Below are positions 16,295 through 24,832 of a stretch of 64,000 bases of DNA, piece after piece. Numbering within the stretch: position 1 is the first letter of the stretch; each line of letters starts with the position of its first letter. Source of the stretch: Streptantibioticus parmotrematis. Its GTDB lineage: Bacteria; Actinomycetota; Actinomycetes; Streptomycetales; Streptomycetaceae. The notes under the pieces were generated by a model. The model was not told the DNA's origin. It saw nothing but the letters and a program-made list of their open reading frames with translations, and did no database searches. A program made the position numbers and the translations under genes. The stretch lies in NCBI RefSeq assembly GCF_019890615.1, contig NZ_JAINVZ010000027.1:1-64000 (forward strand), read 5' to 3'.

Positions 16295-17554
16295 ATGACA
16301 GTAAACCCCGTCCAACCGCCGGTATCAGTAACCGAAGTGCACGAAGTGCATGAAATACCCGAAGCGCACGAAGTGTCCGAGAACACCACCGTGGTGATCG
16401 TGGGAGCGGGAGTCGCCGGACTCACGCTCGGGAACCTGCTGCTGCGCAGTGGGATCGACTGCGTGATCCTGGAGAGGCGCAGCCGTGAGTACGTCGAGCA
16501 GCGGCAGCGTGCGGGTGTCGTGGACAACCGGGGTGCCCGCATGTTCAGGAAGTGGGGACTCGAAGACCGGGTGATCGCCGGGGACCCGGTCAAGCCGGTG
16601 CTGAACTTCCGTGTCGACGGCGAGACGCGGCCCCTCGAACTCACCCTGGACGGGAACGACGACGGCCGTTTCTGCCCCCAGCAGGTCCTCGTCCGCAACC
16701 TCATCGACGCCTTCGTCGCCGACGGCGGTGACCTCCGCTTCGACGCCGAGGTCCTGTCGTTGCGGACCGTCGCCGACGAGGGGCTCCCGTACGCGCGTTA
16801 CCGGGACGGCGACGGAACGACACGGGTCGTCGGCTGCGAGTTCATCGCCGGTTGCGACGGTGACCGAGGTGCGAGCAGGGCTGCCGTCCCCGAAGGGATC
16901 CTCACGAAGTACTCCCACGAGTACGGGTACGCCTGGCTGACGGTGCTGGCGGAGGTCCCCGCCACCCACCAGTCCCTGATGGCGTTGCATCCGCGGGGAT
17001 TCGCCGGGCAGTTCGCCCGAGGGCCGCACGCGAGCCGGTTCTACTTGCAGTGTCCGCTCGACACGGACCTCTCCGAGTGGCCGGACGAGCGGATCTGGGA
17101 GGAGCTGGCGACCCGCTTCGACGAGCCGGTCGCGTCCCAAGGCCCCATCGTCAGCACGCAGTTGGTCCCGTTGCGCAGTGTGGTGTACAGCCCGATGAGC
17201 CACGGCCGGCTGTATCTGCTCGGCGACGCCGCGCACCTCGTTCCTCCGATGAGCGCGAAGGGCATGCACCTGGCCCTGCACGACGCGGAGGTCTTCGCGA
17301 ACGCGGTCATCCACCACCGGTCCAACGGACAGGACACGACCCTGCTCGACGCCTACTCGTCGACGTGCCTGCGCCACGTGTGGGACTACCAGGCGTTCGC
17401 GGCGTGGTGGACCGAGCTGATCCACAACGCGGGCGACGCCTCCTACGGAGGCACTTTCCGCCACGAGATCGCCAGAGCGGACCTCACCCGCCTCTTCGAC
17501 CCCGGCTCGACGTCCAACCGCTGGCTGAGCGAGTTCATCGGCGGGCTGGCCTAG
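16295..17554 (+). CDS. FAD-dependent aromatic hydroxylase, PobA-like (4-hydroxybenzoate 3-monooxygenase type)
   Basis: This 419-residue flavoprotein monooxygenase has a GXGXXG FAD motif (VVIVGAGVAGLTLGNLLL, about residues 33-50). It also has an RQRAGVVDNRG segment matching the RQRAGV(L/V) segment of PobA, the DG motif (IAGCDGDRGASR) and the second FAD motif GDAAHLVPPMSAKGM. These features separate PobA-like enzymes from other group A hydroxylases. 4-Hydroxybenzoate to protocatechuate is the likeliest reaction. A His/Glu repeat of about 15 residues precedes the fold and is not part of the enzyme. The ATG at 16295 follows TGGAGG. No ring-cleavage genes lie nearby, so the physiological pathway is open. 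Confidence 0.8.
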   Translation: MTVNPVQPPVSVTEVHEVHEIPEAHEVSENTTVVIVGAGVAGLTLGNLLLRSGIDCVILERRSREYVEQRQRAGVVDNRGARMFRKWGLEDRVIAGDPVKPVLNFRVDGETRPLELTLDGNDDGRFCPQQVLVRNLIDAFVADGGDLRFDAEVLSLRTVADEGLPYARYRDGDGTTRVVGCEFIAGCDGDRGASRAAVPEGILTKYSHEYGYAWLTVLAEVPATHQSLMALHPRGFAGQFARGPHASRFYLQCPLDTDLSEWPDERIWEELATRFDEPVASQGPIVSTQLVPLRSVVYSPMSHGRLYLLGDAAHLVPPMSAKGMHLALHDAEVFANAVIHHRSNGQDTTLLDAYSSTCLRHVWDYQAFAAWWTELIHNAGDASYGGTFRHEIARADLTRLFDPGSTSNRWLSEFIGGLA

Positions 17555-17747
17555 CAGAGCCGAGGAGCCCGCGTGGGCGGGGGATGCGGGACGGCGGGCG
17601 CCCGCCGAAGCGGCTGCCCGCCCCTCGCCGACGCCGGTTCACCTCCGGTCCGGCGACACCTGCCCCCGGGCCACTGTCTCTGTCACACTTCCCTTCATAT
17701 CTGGCGCACCGTCAGGCTGGTACAGCCGGTACAGGCAGGGGGATCGC

Positions 17748-18065
17748 ATGGCGAGCAATGCCGCACCGAAACCACCGCTCGGAACGCCCTTCAGGATCCG
17801 CGACGACCTCATATGCGTCGGCTCCTGGAGCACCGCCGCCAAGGGCGCCTCCGTGCAGACGGTCGACGGAACGGGAAAGCGTGTGACCGTCACGCGCCTC
17901 GCCCTCGCGGGCCCGTTCGCGTTCGCACTGAAGAAGAAGACGGGCGACCTGAGTGTCGTGGTGTGCGGAGCGGACGGCACCACCCAGGTGACGAAGATCG
18001 GGCCGAAGAAGGCCCAGGACGTGATGGCCTGGGCCATCGCCTTCAACGCCTGGGCGCAGGCGTAG
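17748..18065 (+). CDS. Small protein of unknown function
   Basis: This 105-residue soluble protein has a clear Shine-Dalgarno (GGGGGATC) before the ATG and normal codon use, so it is very likely real. It has a basic, beta-rich look (VTVTRLALAGPFAFALKKK) and ends in a helical AQDVMAWAIAFNAWAQA segment. No family is recognised. The upstream DNA contains GGTACAG twice 10 bp apart, possibly part of its promoter. It is convergent with the hydrolase gene across a hairpin. Confidence 0.72.
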   Translation: MASNAAPKPPLGTPFRIRDDLICVGSWSTAAKGASVQTVDGTGKRVTVTRLALAGPFAFALKKKTGDLSVVVCGADGTTQVTKIGPKKAQDVMAWAIAFNAWAQA

Positions 18066-18090
18066 CGATGACGTGGAGCCGCGAGCCCGT

Positions 18091-18122
18091 ACGGCGTGAC
18101 GCCTCGACCGGCCTCACGCCGT
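18091..18122. terminator. Bidirectional hairpin between convergent genes
   Basis: ACGGCGTGA at 18091-18099 pairs with TCACGCCGT at 18114-18122 over a 14-base loop. The right arm includes the stop codon of the hydrolase gene on the minus strand. It probably ends transcription from both sides. Confidence 0.55.
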
Positions 18123-18872
18123 CGTACGCGCCGACCCGAGCGGGTCGAACTTCGCTGCCGCGGCGATGAGTTGAGCGCTCCGCGCTCCGGCGCGGCGCGC
18201 GTGGTCGGCGTCGCTCGGCCGGCAGCGGAGGGCCTCGGGATCGTACGCGGTCATGATGACACCGGCGTGATCGGTCTCGGGCTCGTGAAGCGACGTCGGC
18301 CGGCCCCGGTGGCGGAGAGCCGTGTGCAGTCGGCGTGACTGTTCCACGTCGACAACGGGATCCACGGTGCCGTGGATCAGCGAGACGGGCACAGCGGGCA
18401 CGCTGTCGTCGGCCTCGGCGAGGGCTTCCAGCGGATCGCGGCCCGTCAACGGATCGGGGCCGCTGTAGCCTCCGGCGATCCCCACGACGGCCCGCGGCCG
18501 CCACCCGTCGAGCGCGCCGGGCGTGAGCACGGCCGCCACGGCGACCTTGGCGCCCAGGGACCAACCGGCCAGCACGACGCGTTCCGTGTCGGCACCGAAG
18601 TCCGTCCCCCGCCGCCGCACGAAGGCGACGGACTCCCGTAGGTGCGTACGTCCCCCGTCGGACGCGTCCGGCCGCCAGTCGGGAACGAAGCACACCACAC
18701 CGAGCGAGGCCACGGCCCGAGCGAGAGGAGCGAGAACGTCGCGTTCGTCGGGCCCCCTCCCGTGCCAGAGCAGCACCGAGGGCGCCATGCCCGCCAGGAC
18801 CGCGGGCCGGTACACGTCGAGGCGCTGCCCACTCGCCCCGTAGACGCGCCCCTCCACCACAGCCACATCCAC
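18114..18872 (-). CDS. Alpha/beta hydrolase
   Basis: This 252-residue alpha/beta-fold hydrolase has an oxyanion-hole region near LLWHGRGPDE and the nucleophile elbow GWSLGAK (catalytic Ser). The acid is in HGTVDPVVDVE and the catalytic His in ETDHAGVIM, so the full triad is visible. The fold resembles esterase/lipase or carboxymethylenebutenolidase-like enzymes of the BD-FAE type. The substrate is unknown. GTG 18872 is chosen because GGGGGCGG precedes it; frames extending further upstream have no ribosome-binding site. The 220 bp upstream (18873-19092) hold no gene. Confidence 0.83.
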   Translation of the reverse strand: MDVAVVEGRVYGASGQRLDVYRPAVLAGMAPSVLLWHGRGPDERDVLAPLARAVASLGVVCFVPDWRPDASDGGRTHLRESVAFVRRRGTDFGADTERVVLAGWSLGAKVAVAAVLTPGALDGWRPRAVVGIAGGYSGPDPLTGRDPLEALAEADDSVPAVPVSLIHGTVDPVVDVEQSRRLHTALRHRGRPTSLHEPETDHAGVIMTAYDPEALRCRPSDADHARRAGARSAQLIAAAAKFDPLGSARTTA

Positions 18873-19092
18873 GATCCGCCCCCGGTCGTTGTGCGTTGCG
18901 CCCCCGGGTCGGGAACGCCGAGCCGCAACCTTAACGATCAGGCCCCCACGGCGCGGTGGTCGGAAAGCCGTCGTACGCGAGGCGTGCGCCGCCGAGGTGG
19001 GGGCGGCCGTCGTAGCCCGGCGCGCAACCGCCAATCCCGGCAACTGGCTCCCGCGGCACGGCGTCCCGGGTGCTGCGAGCCGGCATGCCCGT

Positions 19093-19980
19093 CTACAGGC
19101 GTCCGGAAAGACGCCGACGCTTCGGCGTCATCACGAGCGCCAGGGTGGGGTCGAAGTCGGCTCGATAGTGAACGATGCGATCATCCAGTGGGCCCGTGAC
19201 GGATTCCTTCCGCGCTTCGAAGACAATGGCTCCGTCTTCGTCTCTGCCGGCGGTTCGAATGGGCGGCTGGATCACCTCTGCGCTCCAGACCGTTGCGACT
19301 CGTTGACTTGTGCGAGGTTCGCATACGATGCGGAATCCGGAGCGCTTCACTTTCGACTCCCTTGCCCATTCGGACGATTGGCGGCGAAGGATCGCTCTTA
19401 CGGTTTCCAGCGCGGTGAGCTTCGGGAGCTCAAGCTCTGGGTCCTTCCACCTGTTCCGCTCGTGCAGATTGTGAATCGCTACCCATTCCTCCCTCGGCCT
19501 GCGATCGATCCAGGTGAACGACACCTCCTGCTCGGGTCGCAAAATCGCGTGCCCAAGGTCTACTTCCTCGCCGTCGAGCAAGAAGACCGATTGGTTCCGG
19601 TGCGTGTACCAAATCCTACGACCCGAGTCCTCGTGGTCGCGCAGAGTGAGAAGCATTTCGCATGGATGGGTGTTGACGAGCCTTCCCTCTATGACCACCT
19701 CAAGGCTTTCCTGGTCCCACTCCCGGACCCACCTGCATGCTTCAGCGCCGAGAAGGCCAGGAAGGTCACGTGCTGTCGCTGCTCTGTGTTCGAGCCCGGT
19801 GAGAAACAGGTTCACCGAGGGGGTGTGGGAGCTTCGAGCCGTTTCGTATGCTGCCTGGCCGGTTCTACGGGTGAACTCAAGGGATTCTCTTGCGATTCGG
19901 CTGGAGCGGCGTACGAAGAACGTAGACGCCAATGCAATTGCCGGAGAGGCCACGGAAAGAGCCTCGGGCCAAGTGGGCAT
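19093..19980 (-). CDS. Hypothetical protein of atypical base composition beside tRNA-Arg
   Basis: This 295-residue protein has no recognised family. It starts with MPTWPEALSVASPAIALAST, a hydrophobic helix likely to anchor it in the membrane, then a helical stretch and a beta-rich soluble domain with many Trp, Glu and Arg residues. GAGAGGGA supports the ATG at 19980. The codons are visibly less G/C-biased than in the genes on either side (many third-position T and A). The gene lies on the 3' side of a tRNA gene, a common integration site. Both points suggest horizontal acquisition, although no integrase or duplicated tRNA end was found. Confidence 0.7.
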   Translation of the reverse strand: MPTWPEALSVASPAIALASTFFVRRSSRIARESLEFTRRTGQAAYETARSSHTPSVNLFLTGLEHRAATARDLPGLLGAEACRWVREWDQESLEVVIEGRLVNTHPCEMLLTLRDHEDSGRRIWYTHRNQSVFLLDGEEVDLGHAILRPEQEVSFTWIDRRPREEWVAIHNLHERNRWKDPELELPKLTALETVRAILRRQSSEWARESKVKRSGFRIVCEPRTSQRVATVWSAEVIQPPIRTAGRDEDGAIVFEARKESVTGPLDDRIVHYRADFDPTLALVMTPKRRRLSGRL

Positions 19981-20143
19981 GGGTTCCCTCTCGTTGACGG
20001 CGGCGCGCCCGCCGGGGTCCCTACCCTCAGCCCCTGTCCTGCTGGCCGTCGGCCTACGCGCCGTGGTCGCGAAAGGGCCCCGGGTCATCACGTGGTCCTG
20101 GCGGCCGCCCGCACCTTGCGCCGCATCCGCCCGCGCACACGCG

Positions 20144-20183
20144 AAGACCCCACATTCAGCGGACTCGCTGACGGTGGGGTCTT
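20144..20183 (-). terminator. Two-part hairpin terminator downstream of tRNA-Arg
   Basis: AAGACCCCAC (20144-20153) pairs with GTGGGGTCTT (20174-20183). Inside, after 2-base internal loops, TCAGCG pairs with CGCTGA around a 4-base loop. This perfect symmetric structure starts 20 bp beyond the tRNA 3' end on the minus strand and very likely terminates the tRNA transcript. Confidence 0.85.
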
Positions 20184-20202
20184 GTGGCACTCACTGACGA
20201 AG

Positions 20203-20274
20203 TGCCCCCGGCAGGATTCGAACCTGCGCACACGGCTCCGGAGGCCGTTGCTCTATCCCCTGAGCTACGGGGGC
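20203..20274 (-). tRNA. tRNA-Arg (anticodon CCG)
   Basis: On the minus strand the 72-nt sequence folds into a full cloverleaf. It has acceptor GCCCCCG/CGGGGGC, D arm GCTC/GAGC, and anticodon stem ACGGC/GCCGT around loop CTCCGGA (anticodon CCG). The T arm is GCAGG/CCTGC with loop TTCGAAT. The discriminator base is A and CCA is not encoded. It reads CGG arginine codons, which are frequent in this genome. Confidence 0.97.
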
Positions 20275-20460
20275 GTGTCGTTCGCTTTGCGGCGACGGGT
20301 AGAACCCTACCAGCTTCGCGACCATGCCCGTGACGGGGTTTTCGCGGGGTGGGGAGGGGGTGGGGAGGGAGACGCAGCAGGCCCGGGGAGGTGCGCCCGG
20401 TCGGGGAAGAAGTGGGTAAAACGCGGACGCAACCGCCGTCGCGCGCCTACGCTGCTGGTT

Positions 20461-20883
20461 GTGCAGGGCGCGCCCGGCCGGGTGCTTGTCGTGGACGACA
20501 ACAAGGTCATCCGGCAGCTGATCAGGGTCAACCTCGAGCTGGAGGGCTTCGAGGTCGTGACCGCGGCCGACGGTGTGGAGTGCCTGGAGACGGTGCACCG
20601 CGTCCGGCCCGACGTCGTCACGCTCGACGTGGTCATGCCCCGGCTCGACGGCCTGCGCACCGCCGCCCGCCTGCGGGCGGACCCCCGTACCGCCCACCTT
20701 CCCCTCGCGATCGTCAGCGCCTGCGGCCGTTCCGAGATCGAGCGGGGTCAACGCGCCGGGGTCGACGCCTTCCTCGGCAAGCCGTTCGAGCCCGCCGAGC
20801 TGGTGCGCCTCGTGCACGACCTGATGCGGCGGCGCCCGGCCCGCGAGGCGCCCGCCCCGGCCGCCCCCGTCGCGCAGACCTGA
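20461..20883 (+). CDS. Single-domain response regulator (receiver only)
   Basis: This 140-residue CheY-like receiver has the acidic pocket in VLVVDDNK and the phosphoacceptor Asp in VTLDVVMPRLDG. The switch Ser/Thr lies in IVSACG and the conserved Lys in AFLGKPFEP. No output domain follows, only an Ala/Pro-rich tail of about 18 residues, and no kinase gene is adjacent. It probably acts by protein-protein contact or as a phosphorelay intermediate. TACGCT ends seven bases before the GTG, so the message is likely leaderless. The gene precedes the NrtL/lysA genes on the same strand. Confidence 0.88.
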   Translation: MQGAPGRVLVVDDNKVIRQLIRVNLELEGFEVVTAADGVECLETVHRVRPDVVTLDVVMPRLDGLRTAARLRADPRTAHLPLAIVSACGRSEIERGQRAGVDAFLGKPFEPAELVRLVHDLMRRRPAREAPAPAAPVAQT

Positions 20884-20963
20884 GCCCCGCGCAGCCCCCG
20901 CCCCGCGTCCACCCCTCGAAACCGGTTCGCCCTCGCACCCCCCACCTCACCTACGCTGGTCCC

Positions 20964-21926
20964 GTGACCCCCGGAGACCTCTCCCTCGCCGTCCGGCGCG
21001 CCGTGCGGTGTGCCGTCGACGACGGCGAGCTCGGGGTCGCCGTGCCCGACCGCGTCGACATCGCCCGCCCCCGGGACGCCGCCGAGGGGGACTACGCGGT
21101 CAGCCTCCCGCTGCGGCTGGCGAAGGCCGCGGGACTCAAGCCGCTGGACGTAGCCGACGCCCTGGCCCGCAGGCTCACCGGCGCTCCCGGCCTCGCGCGC
21201 GTCGCCGTCGCGCCCCCCGGCTTCCTCAACGTCACCCTCGACGCCGCCGCCCGCGCCGCCCTGCTCGCCTCGGTACGCGCCCACCCCGGCCCCCGCGCCA
21301 CCCTCGGCGACCTCCACCTCACGCCCGTCCACGACGGCGAGCCCCGCGCGGCCGCCGTCGCCGACGCGCTCACCCGCATGCTGCGCGCCTGCGGAGCCCA
21401 CGAAGGGCCGCCCGCGCCGGTCCGGGTACGGCCCGCGCCGACGCCGCTCCCCGCACTCACCGCCGACGCGCTGCGCTGGGCCCTCGTGCGGCCGCCCGCG
21501 CGGGACACCCCCGCCCTCGACCCAGCCGTCCTGCTCTCCCAGCGCCACGCCAACCCGCTCTTCCGCATCCAGTACGCGCACGCCCGCGCCCACGCCCTCC
21601 TGCGCGGCGCCGCCGCCCTCGGCATCACCCCCGCCGACGGCGCCCCGGGCCACCCCGCCGAACTCGCCCTGCTCGCCGTGCTCGCCGACCACCCCCGCGT
21701 GGTGACCGCCGCCGCCCGCGACCGCGCGCCCGACCGGCTCGCCCGCGCGTTGGAGAGCACCGCCGACGCCTTCTTCGACTTCCACGACGCCTGCCCCGCG
21801 CTCCCGTTCGGCGACGAGAAACCCTCGGCCGCCCACCGGGTGCGGCTGGCGCTCGCCGACGCCGCCGCCCCGGTGCTGGCCGGCGGCCTCGCCCTGCTCG
21901 GCATCGGCGCCCCCGACCACCTGTGA
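20964..21926 (+). CDS. nrtL: ArgS-related protein with DALR anticodon-binding domain, no catalytic domain (NrtL type)
   Basis: The protein has 320 residues, against about 590 for arginyl-tRNA synthetase. It keeps an N-terminal ArgS additional domain (DYAVSLPLRLAKAAGLKPLDVA, then RVAVAPPGFLNVTL). At the C-terminal side it keeps a DALR anticodon-binding domain ([36 protein letters not shown]). The HIGH and KMSKS motifs and the Rossmann catalytic core are absent, so it cannot charge tRNA. It sits just upstream of lysA, as in other streptomycetes. A role in tRNA-Arg sensing or modification is possible but unproven. TACGCT six bases before the GTG suggests a leaderless message. Confidence 0.8.
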   Translation: MTPGDLSLAVRRAVRCAVDDGELGVAVPDRVDIARPRDAAEGDYAVSLPLRLAKAAGLKPLDVADALARRLTGAPGLARVAVAPPGFLNVTLDAAARAALLASVRAHPGPRATLGDLHLTPVHDGEPRAAAVADALTRMLRACGAHEGPPAPVRVRPAPTPLPALTADALRWALVRPPARDTPALDPAVLLSQRHANPLFRIQYAHARAHALLRGAAALGITPADGAPGHPAELALLAVLADHPRVVTAAARDRAPDRLARALESTADAFFDFHDACPALPFGDEKPSAAHRVRLALADAAAPVLAGGLALLGIGAPDHL

Positions 21927-21949
21927 CCGACGTTTGAGGACGTAAGACC

Positions 21950-23341
21950 GTGAGCCGTTCCGCCCACCCCGCCGGACCCCGTTACGCCGACGTGCTGCCC
22001 GAGGGCCACTACACCGCCCCGCCCACCGACCTCAACGCCCTCGACCCGCGCGTGTGGTCCCGTACCGTCGCCCGGGGCGAGGACGGCGTCGCCACCGTCG
22101 GCGGCGTCAAGGTCACCGAACTCGCGGAGCGCTTCGGCACGCCCGCGTACGTCATGGACGAGGCCGACTTCCGCGCCCGCTGCCGTGCCTGGCGCGAGGC
22201 GTTCGGGAGGGACGCCGACGTCTTCTACGCGGGCAAGGCGTTCCTGTCCCGCGCGATCGTGCGCTGGCTGACCGAGGAGGGCCTCAACCTCGACGTCTGC
22301 TCCGAGGGCGAACTCGCCACCGCGCTCGCCGCGGGCATGCCCGCCGATCGCATCGCGCTGCACGGCAACAACAAGTCCGCCCGCGAGATCGAGCGCGCCG
22401 TCGAGGCGGGCGTCGGGCGCATCGTCCTCGACTCCTTCCAGGAGATCGCCCGCGTCGCCGGGATCGCCGAGCGCCTCGGGCGGCGCCAGCGCGTCCAGAT
22501 CCGGGTCACCGTCGGCGTCGAGGCGCACACCCACGAGTTCATCGCCACCGCGCACGAGGACCAGAAGTTCGGCATCGCGCTCGCCGAGGGGCAGGCGGCC
22601 GAGGCGGTGCGCCGGGCGATCAAGCTGGACAGCCTGGAGCTGATCGGCATCCACTCGCACATCGGCTCGCAGATCTTCGACACCTCCGGCTTCGAGGTCG
22701 CCGCGCACCGCGTCGTCGGCCTGCTGAAGGACGTACGCGACGAGCACGGCGTCGAACTGCCCGAGATCGACCTCGGCGGCGGCCTCGGCATCGCGTACAC
22801 CTCGGACGACGACCCGCGCGAGCCCGCCGAGATCGCCGCCGCGCTGCGCGAGATCGTCACCCGGGAGTGCGCGGCGGCAGGCCTCGCGGTGCCGCGCATC
22901 TCGGTCGAGCCGGGCCGCGCGATCGTCGGCCCGACCGCGTTCACGCTCTACGAGGTCGGCACCGTCAAGCCGCTGCGGGGCCTGCGCACGTACGTCAGCG
23001 TCGACGGCGGGATGTCGGACAACATCCGTACCGCGCTGTACGACGCCGAGTACAGCGTCGGCCTGGTCTCCCGCGCCTCCACCGCCGAGCCGATGCTGAC
23101 CCGGGTGGTCGGCAAGCACTGCGAGTCGGGCGACATCGTGGTGAAGGACGCCTTCCTCCCCGCCGACGTCGCGCCCGGCGACCTGATCGCGGTCCCGGCC
23201 ACCGGCGCGTACTGCCGCTCGATGGCGAGCAACTACAACCACGCGCTGCGCCCGCCGGTCCTCGCGGTGCACGAGGGGCAGGCGCGGGTGATCGTCCGGC
23301 GCGAGACGGAGGAGGATCTCCTGCGTCTCGATATCGGCTAG
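21950..23341 (+). CDS. lysA: Diaminopimelate decarboxylase
   Basis: This 463-residue PLP enzyme catalyses the last step of lysine synthesis, meso-diaminopimelate to L-lysine. The fold-III lysine is in VFYAGKAF, near residue 95. Glycine-rich phosphate-binding [17 protein letters not shown] and the C-terminal CESGD and [12 protein letters not shown] motifs are all typical of LysA. The GTG start lies 23 bp after the nrtL stop behind GAGGACG, so the two are probably co-transcribed. The downstream hom-thrC genes belong to the same aspartate-derived pathway. Confidence 0.95.
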   Translation: MSRSAHPAGPRYADVLPEGHYTAPPTDLNALDPRVWSRTVARGEDGVATVGGVKVTELAERFGTPAYVMDEADFRARCRAWREAFGRDADVFYAGKAFLSRAIVRWLTEEGLNLDVCSEGELATALAAGMPADRIALHGNNKSAREIERAVEAGVGRIVLDSFQEIARVAGIAERLGRRQRVQIRVTVGVEAHTHEFIATAHEDQKFGIALAEGQAAEAVRRAIKLDSLELIGIHSHIGSQIFDTSGFEVAAHRVVGLLKDVRDEHGVELPEIDLGGGLGIAYTSDDDPREPAEIAAALREIVTRECAAAGLAVPRISVEPGRAIVGPTAFTLYEVGTVKPLRGLRTYVSVDGGMSDNIRTALYDAEYSVGLVSRASTAEPMLTRVVGKHCESGDIVVKDAFLPADVAPGDLIAVPATGAYCRSMASNYNHALRPPVLAVHEGQARVIVRRETEEDLLRLDIG

Positions 23342-23485
23342 CAAGATCTTGGTCTCGGATCCTGGACAAAGGACGGAAAGTCCCGTCCGGTGGGTGAGAC
23401 TGGTCCCACAACGGGCCGCCGCGGCCCGGTACCGGAGCGGGCCGCCGCGCCCGCACACGCAGGTGTTCGTAGGAATCGAGGTCGG

Positions 23486-24829
23486 ATGATGCGTACGCGT
23501 CCGCTGAAGGTGGCGCTGCTGGGCTGTGGAGTGGTGGGCTCTGAGGTCGCGCGCATCATGACGACGCACACGCACGACCTCACAGCGCGCATCGGCGCCC
23601 CCGTCGAACTCGCCGGGATCGCCGTGCGCAGGCCGGACCGGGTGCGCCAGGGCGTGCCCGCCGAGCTGATCACCACCGACGCCACCGCGCTGGTCAAACG
23701 CGGCGACATCGACGTGGTGGTCGAGGTCATCGGTGGCATCGAGCCGGTGCGCACCCTGATCACCACCGCGTTCGAGCACGGCGCGAGCGTGGTCTCGGCC
23801 AACAAGGCGCTGCTCGCGGCCGACGGCGCCACGCTGCACGCGGCGGCCGTCAAGGCGGGCGTCGACCTCTACTACGAGGCCGCGGTCGCCGGGGCGATCC
23901 CGCTGATCCGGCCGCTGCGCGAGTCGCTCGCCGGTGACAAGGTCAACCGCGTGCTGGGCATCGTCAACGGCACCACCAACTTCATCCTGGACCGGATGGA
24001 CTCCACCGGCGCCGGATACTCCGAGGCGCTGGACGAGGCGACCGCGCTCGGCTACGCGGAGGCCGACCCCACCGCCGACGTCGAGGGCTTCGACGCCGCC
24101 GCCAAGGCCGCCATCCTCGCCGGGATCGCCTTCCACACCCGCGTCACCATCGGCGACGTGCACCGCGAGGGCCTCACCGAGGTCACCGCGGCCGACATCG
24201 CGTCGGCCAAACGCATGGGCTGCACCGTCAAACTGCTGGCGATCTGCGACCGCAGCGCCGACGGCAAGTCGGTCACCGCCCGCGTCCACCCCGCGATGAT
24301 CCCGCTCAGCCACCCGCTGGCCAGCGTGCGCGAGGCGTACAACGCGGTCTTCGTGGAGGCCGACGCGGCCGGGCAGCTGATGTTCTACGGTCCCGGCGCG
24401 GGCGGCTCGCCCACCGCCTCCGCGGTCCTGGGCGACCTGGTGGCCGCCTGCCGCAACAAGCTGGCCGGCACCACCGGCGCGGGGGAGTCCGCGTACACCC
24501 GGCTGCCGGTGAGCCCGATGGGCGAGGTGGTCACCCGCTACCACATCAGCCTGGACGTGGCCGACAAGCCCGGTGTGCTGGCCCAGGTCGCCACCGTCTT
24601 CGCCGAGCACGACGTGTCGATCGACACCGTGCGGCAGCAGAGCAGGGACCGCGGCGCCGACGGCGTCGCCGCGGACGGCACGGGCGGCGTGCGGGAGGGC
24701 GGCGAGGCCTCGCTGGTCGTCGTCACCCACCGGGCGCCCGACGCCGCGCTGTCGGCGACCGTCGAGGCCCTGCGGAAACTCGACACCGTGCGCGGCGTCG
24801 CGAGCATCATGCGTGTGGAAGGGGAGTAA
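23486..24829 (+). CDS. hom: Homoserine dehydrogenase
   Basis: This 447-residue enzyme reduces aspartate semialdehyde to homoserine with NAD(P)H. It shows an N-terminal Rossmann motif (VALLGCGVVGSEVA), the catalytic core (NGTTNFILDRM, YAEADPTADVEGFDAAAK) and a C-terminal ACT domain (VADKPGVLAQVATVF). The ACT domain mediates threonine feedback inhibition in actinobacteria. The ACT region has an insert of about 15 residues (RDRGADGVAADGTGG). Two adjacent ATGs (23486, 23489) follow GAGGTCGG. The gene leads into thrC with a gap of three bases. Confidence 0.95.
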   Translation: MMRTRPLKVALLGCGVVGSEVARIMTTHTHDLTARIGAPVELAGIAVRRPDRVRQGVPAELITTDATALVKRGDIDVVVEVIGGIEPVRTLITTAFEHGASVVSANKALLAADGATLHAAAVKAGVDLYYEAAVAGAIPLIRPLRESLAGDKVNRVLGIVNGTTNFILDRMDSTGAGYSEALDEATALGYAEADPTADVEGFDAAAKAAILAGIAFHTRVTIGDVHREGLTEVTAADIASAKRMGCTVKLLAICDRSADGKSVTARVHPAMIPLSHPLASVREAYNAVFVEADAAGQLMFYGPGAGGSPTASAVLGDLVAACRNKLAGTTGAGESAYTRLPVSPMGEVVTRYHISLDVADKPGVLAQVATVFAEHDVSIDTVRQQSRDRGADGVAADGTGGVREGGEASLVVVTHRAPDAALSATVEALRKLDTVRGVASIMRVEGE

Positions 24830-24832
24830 CCC

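Noticed and set aside
19240-19275. GGTTCGAAT-containing stretch as an attachment-site copy of the tRNA 3' end
   Set aside because: Only nine bases match the T-loop consensus; flanking tRNA bases do not match.
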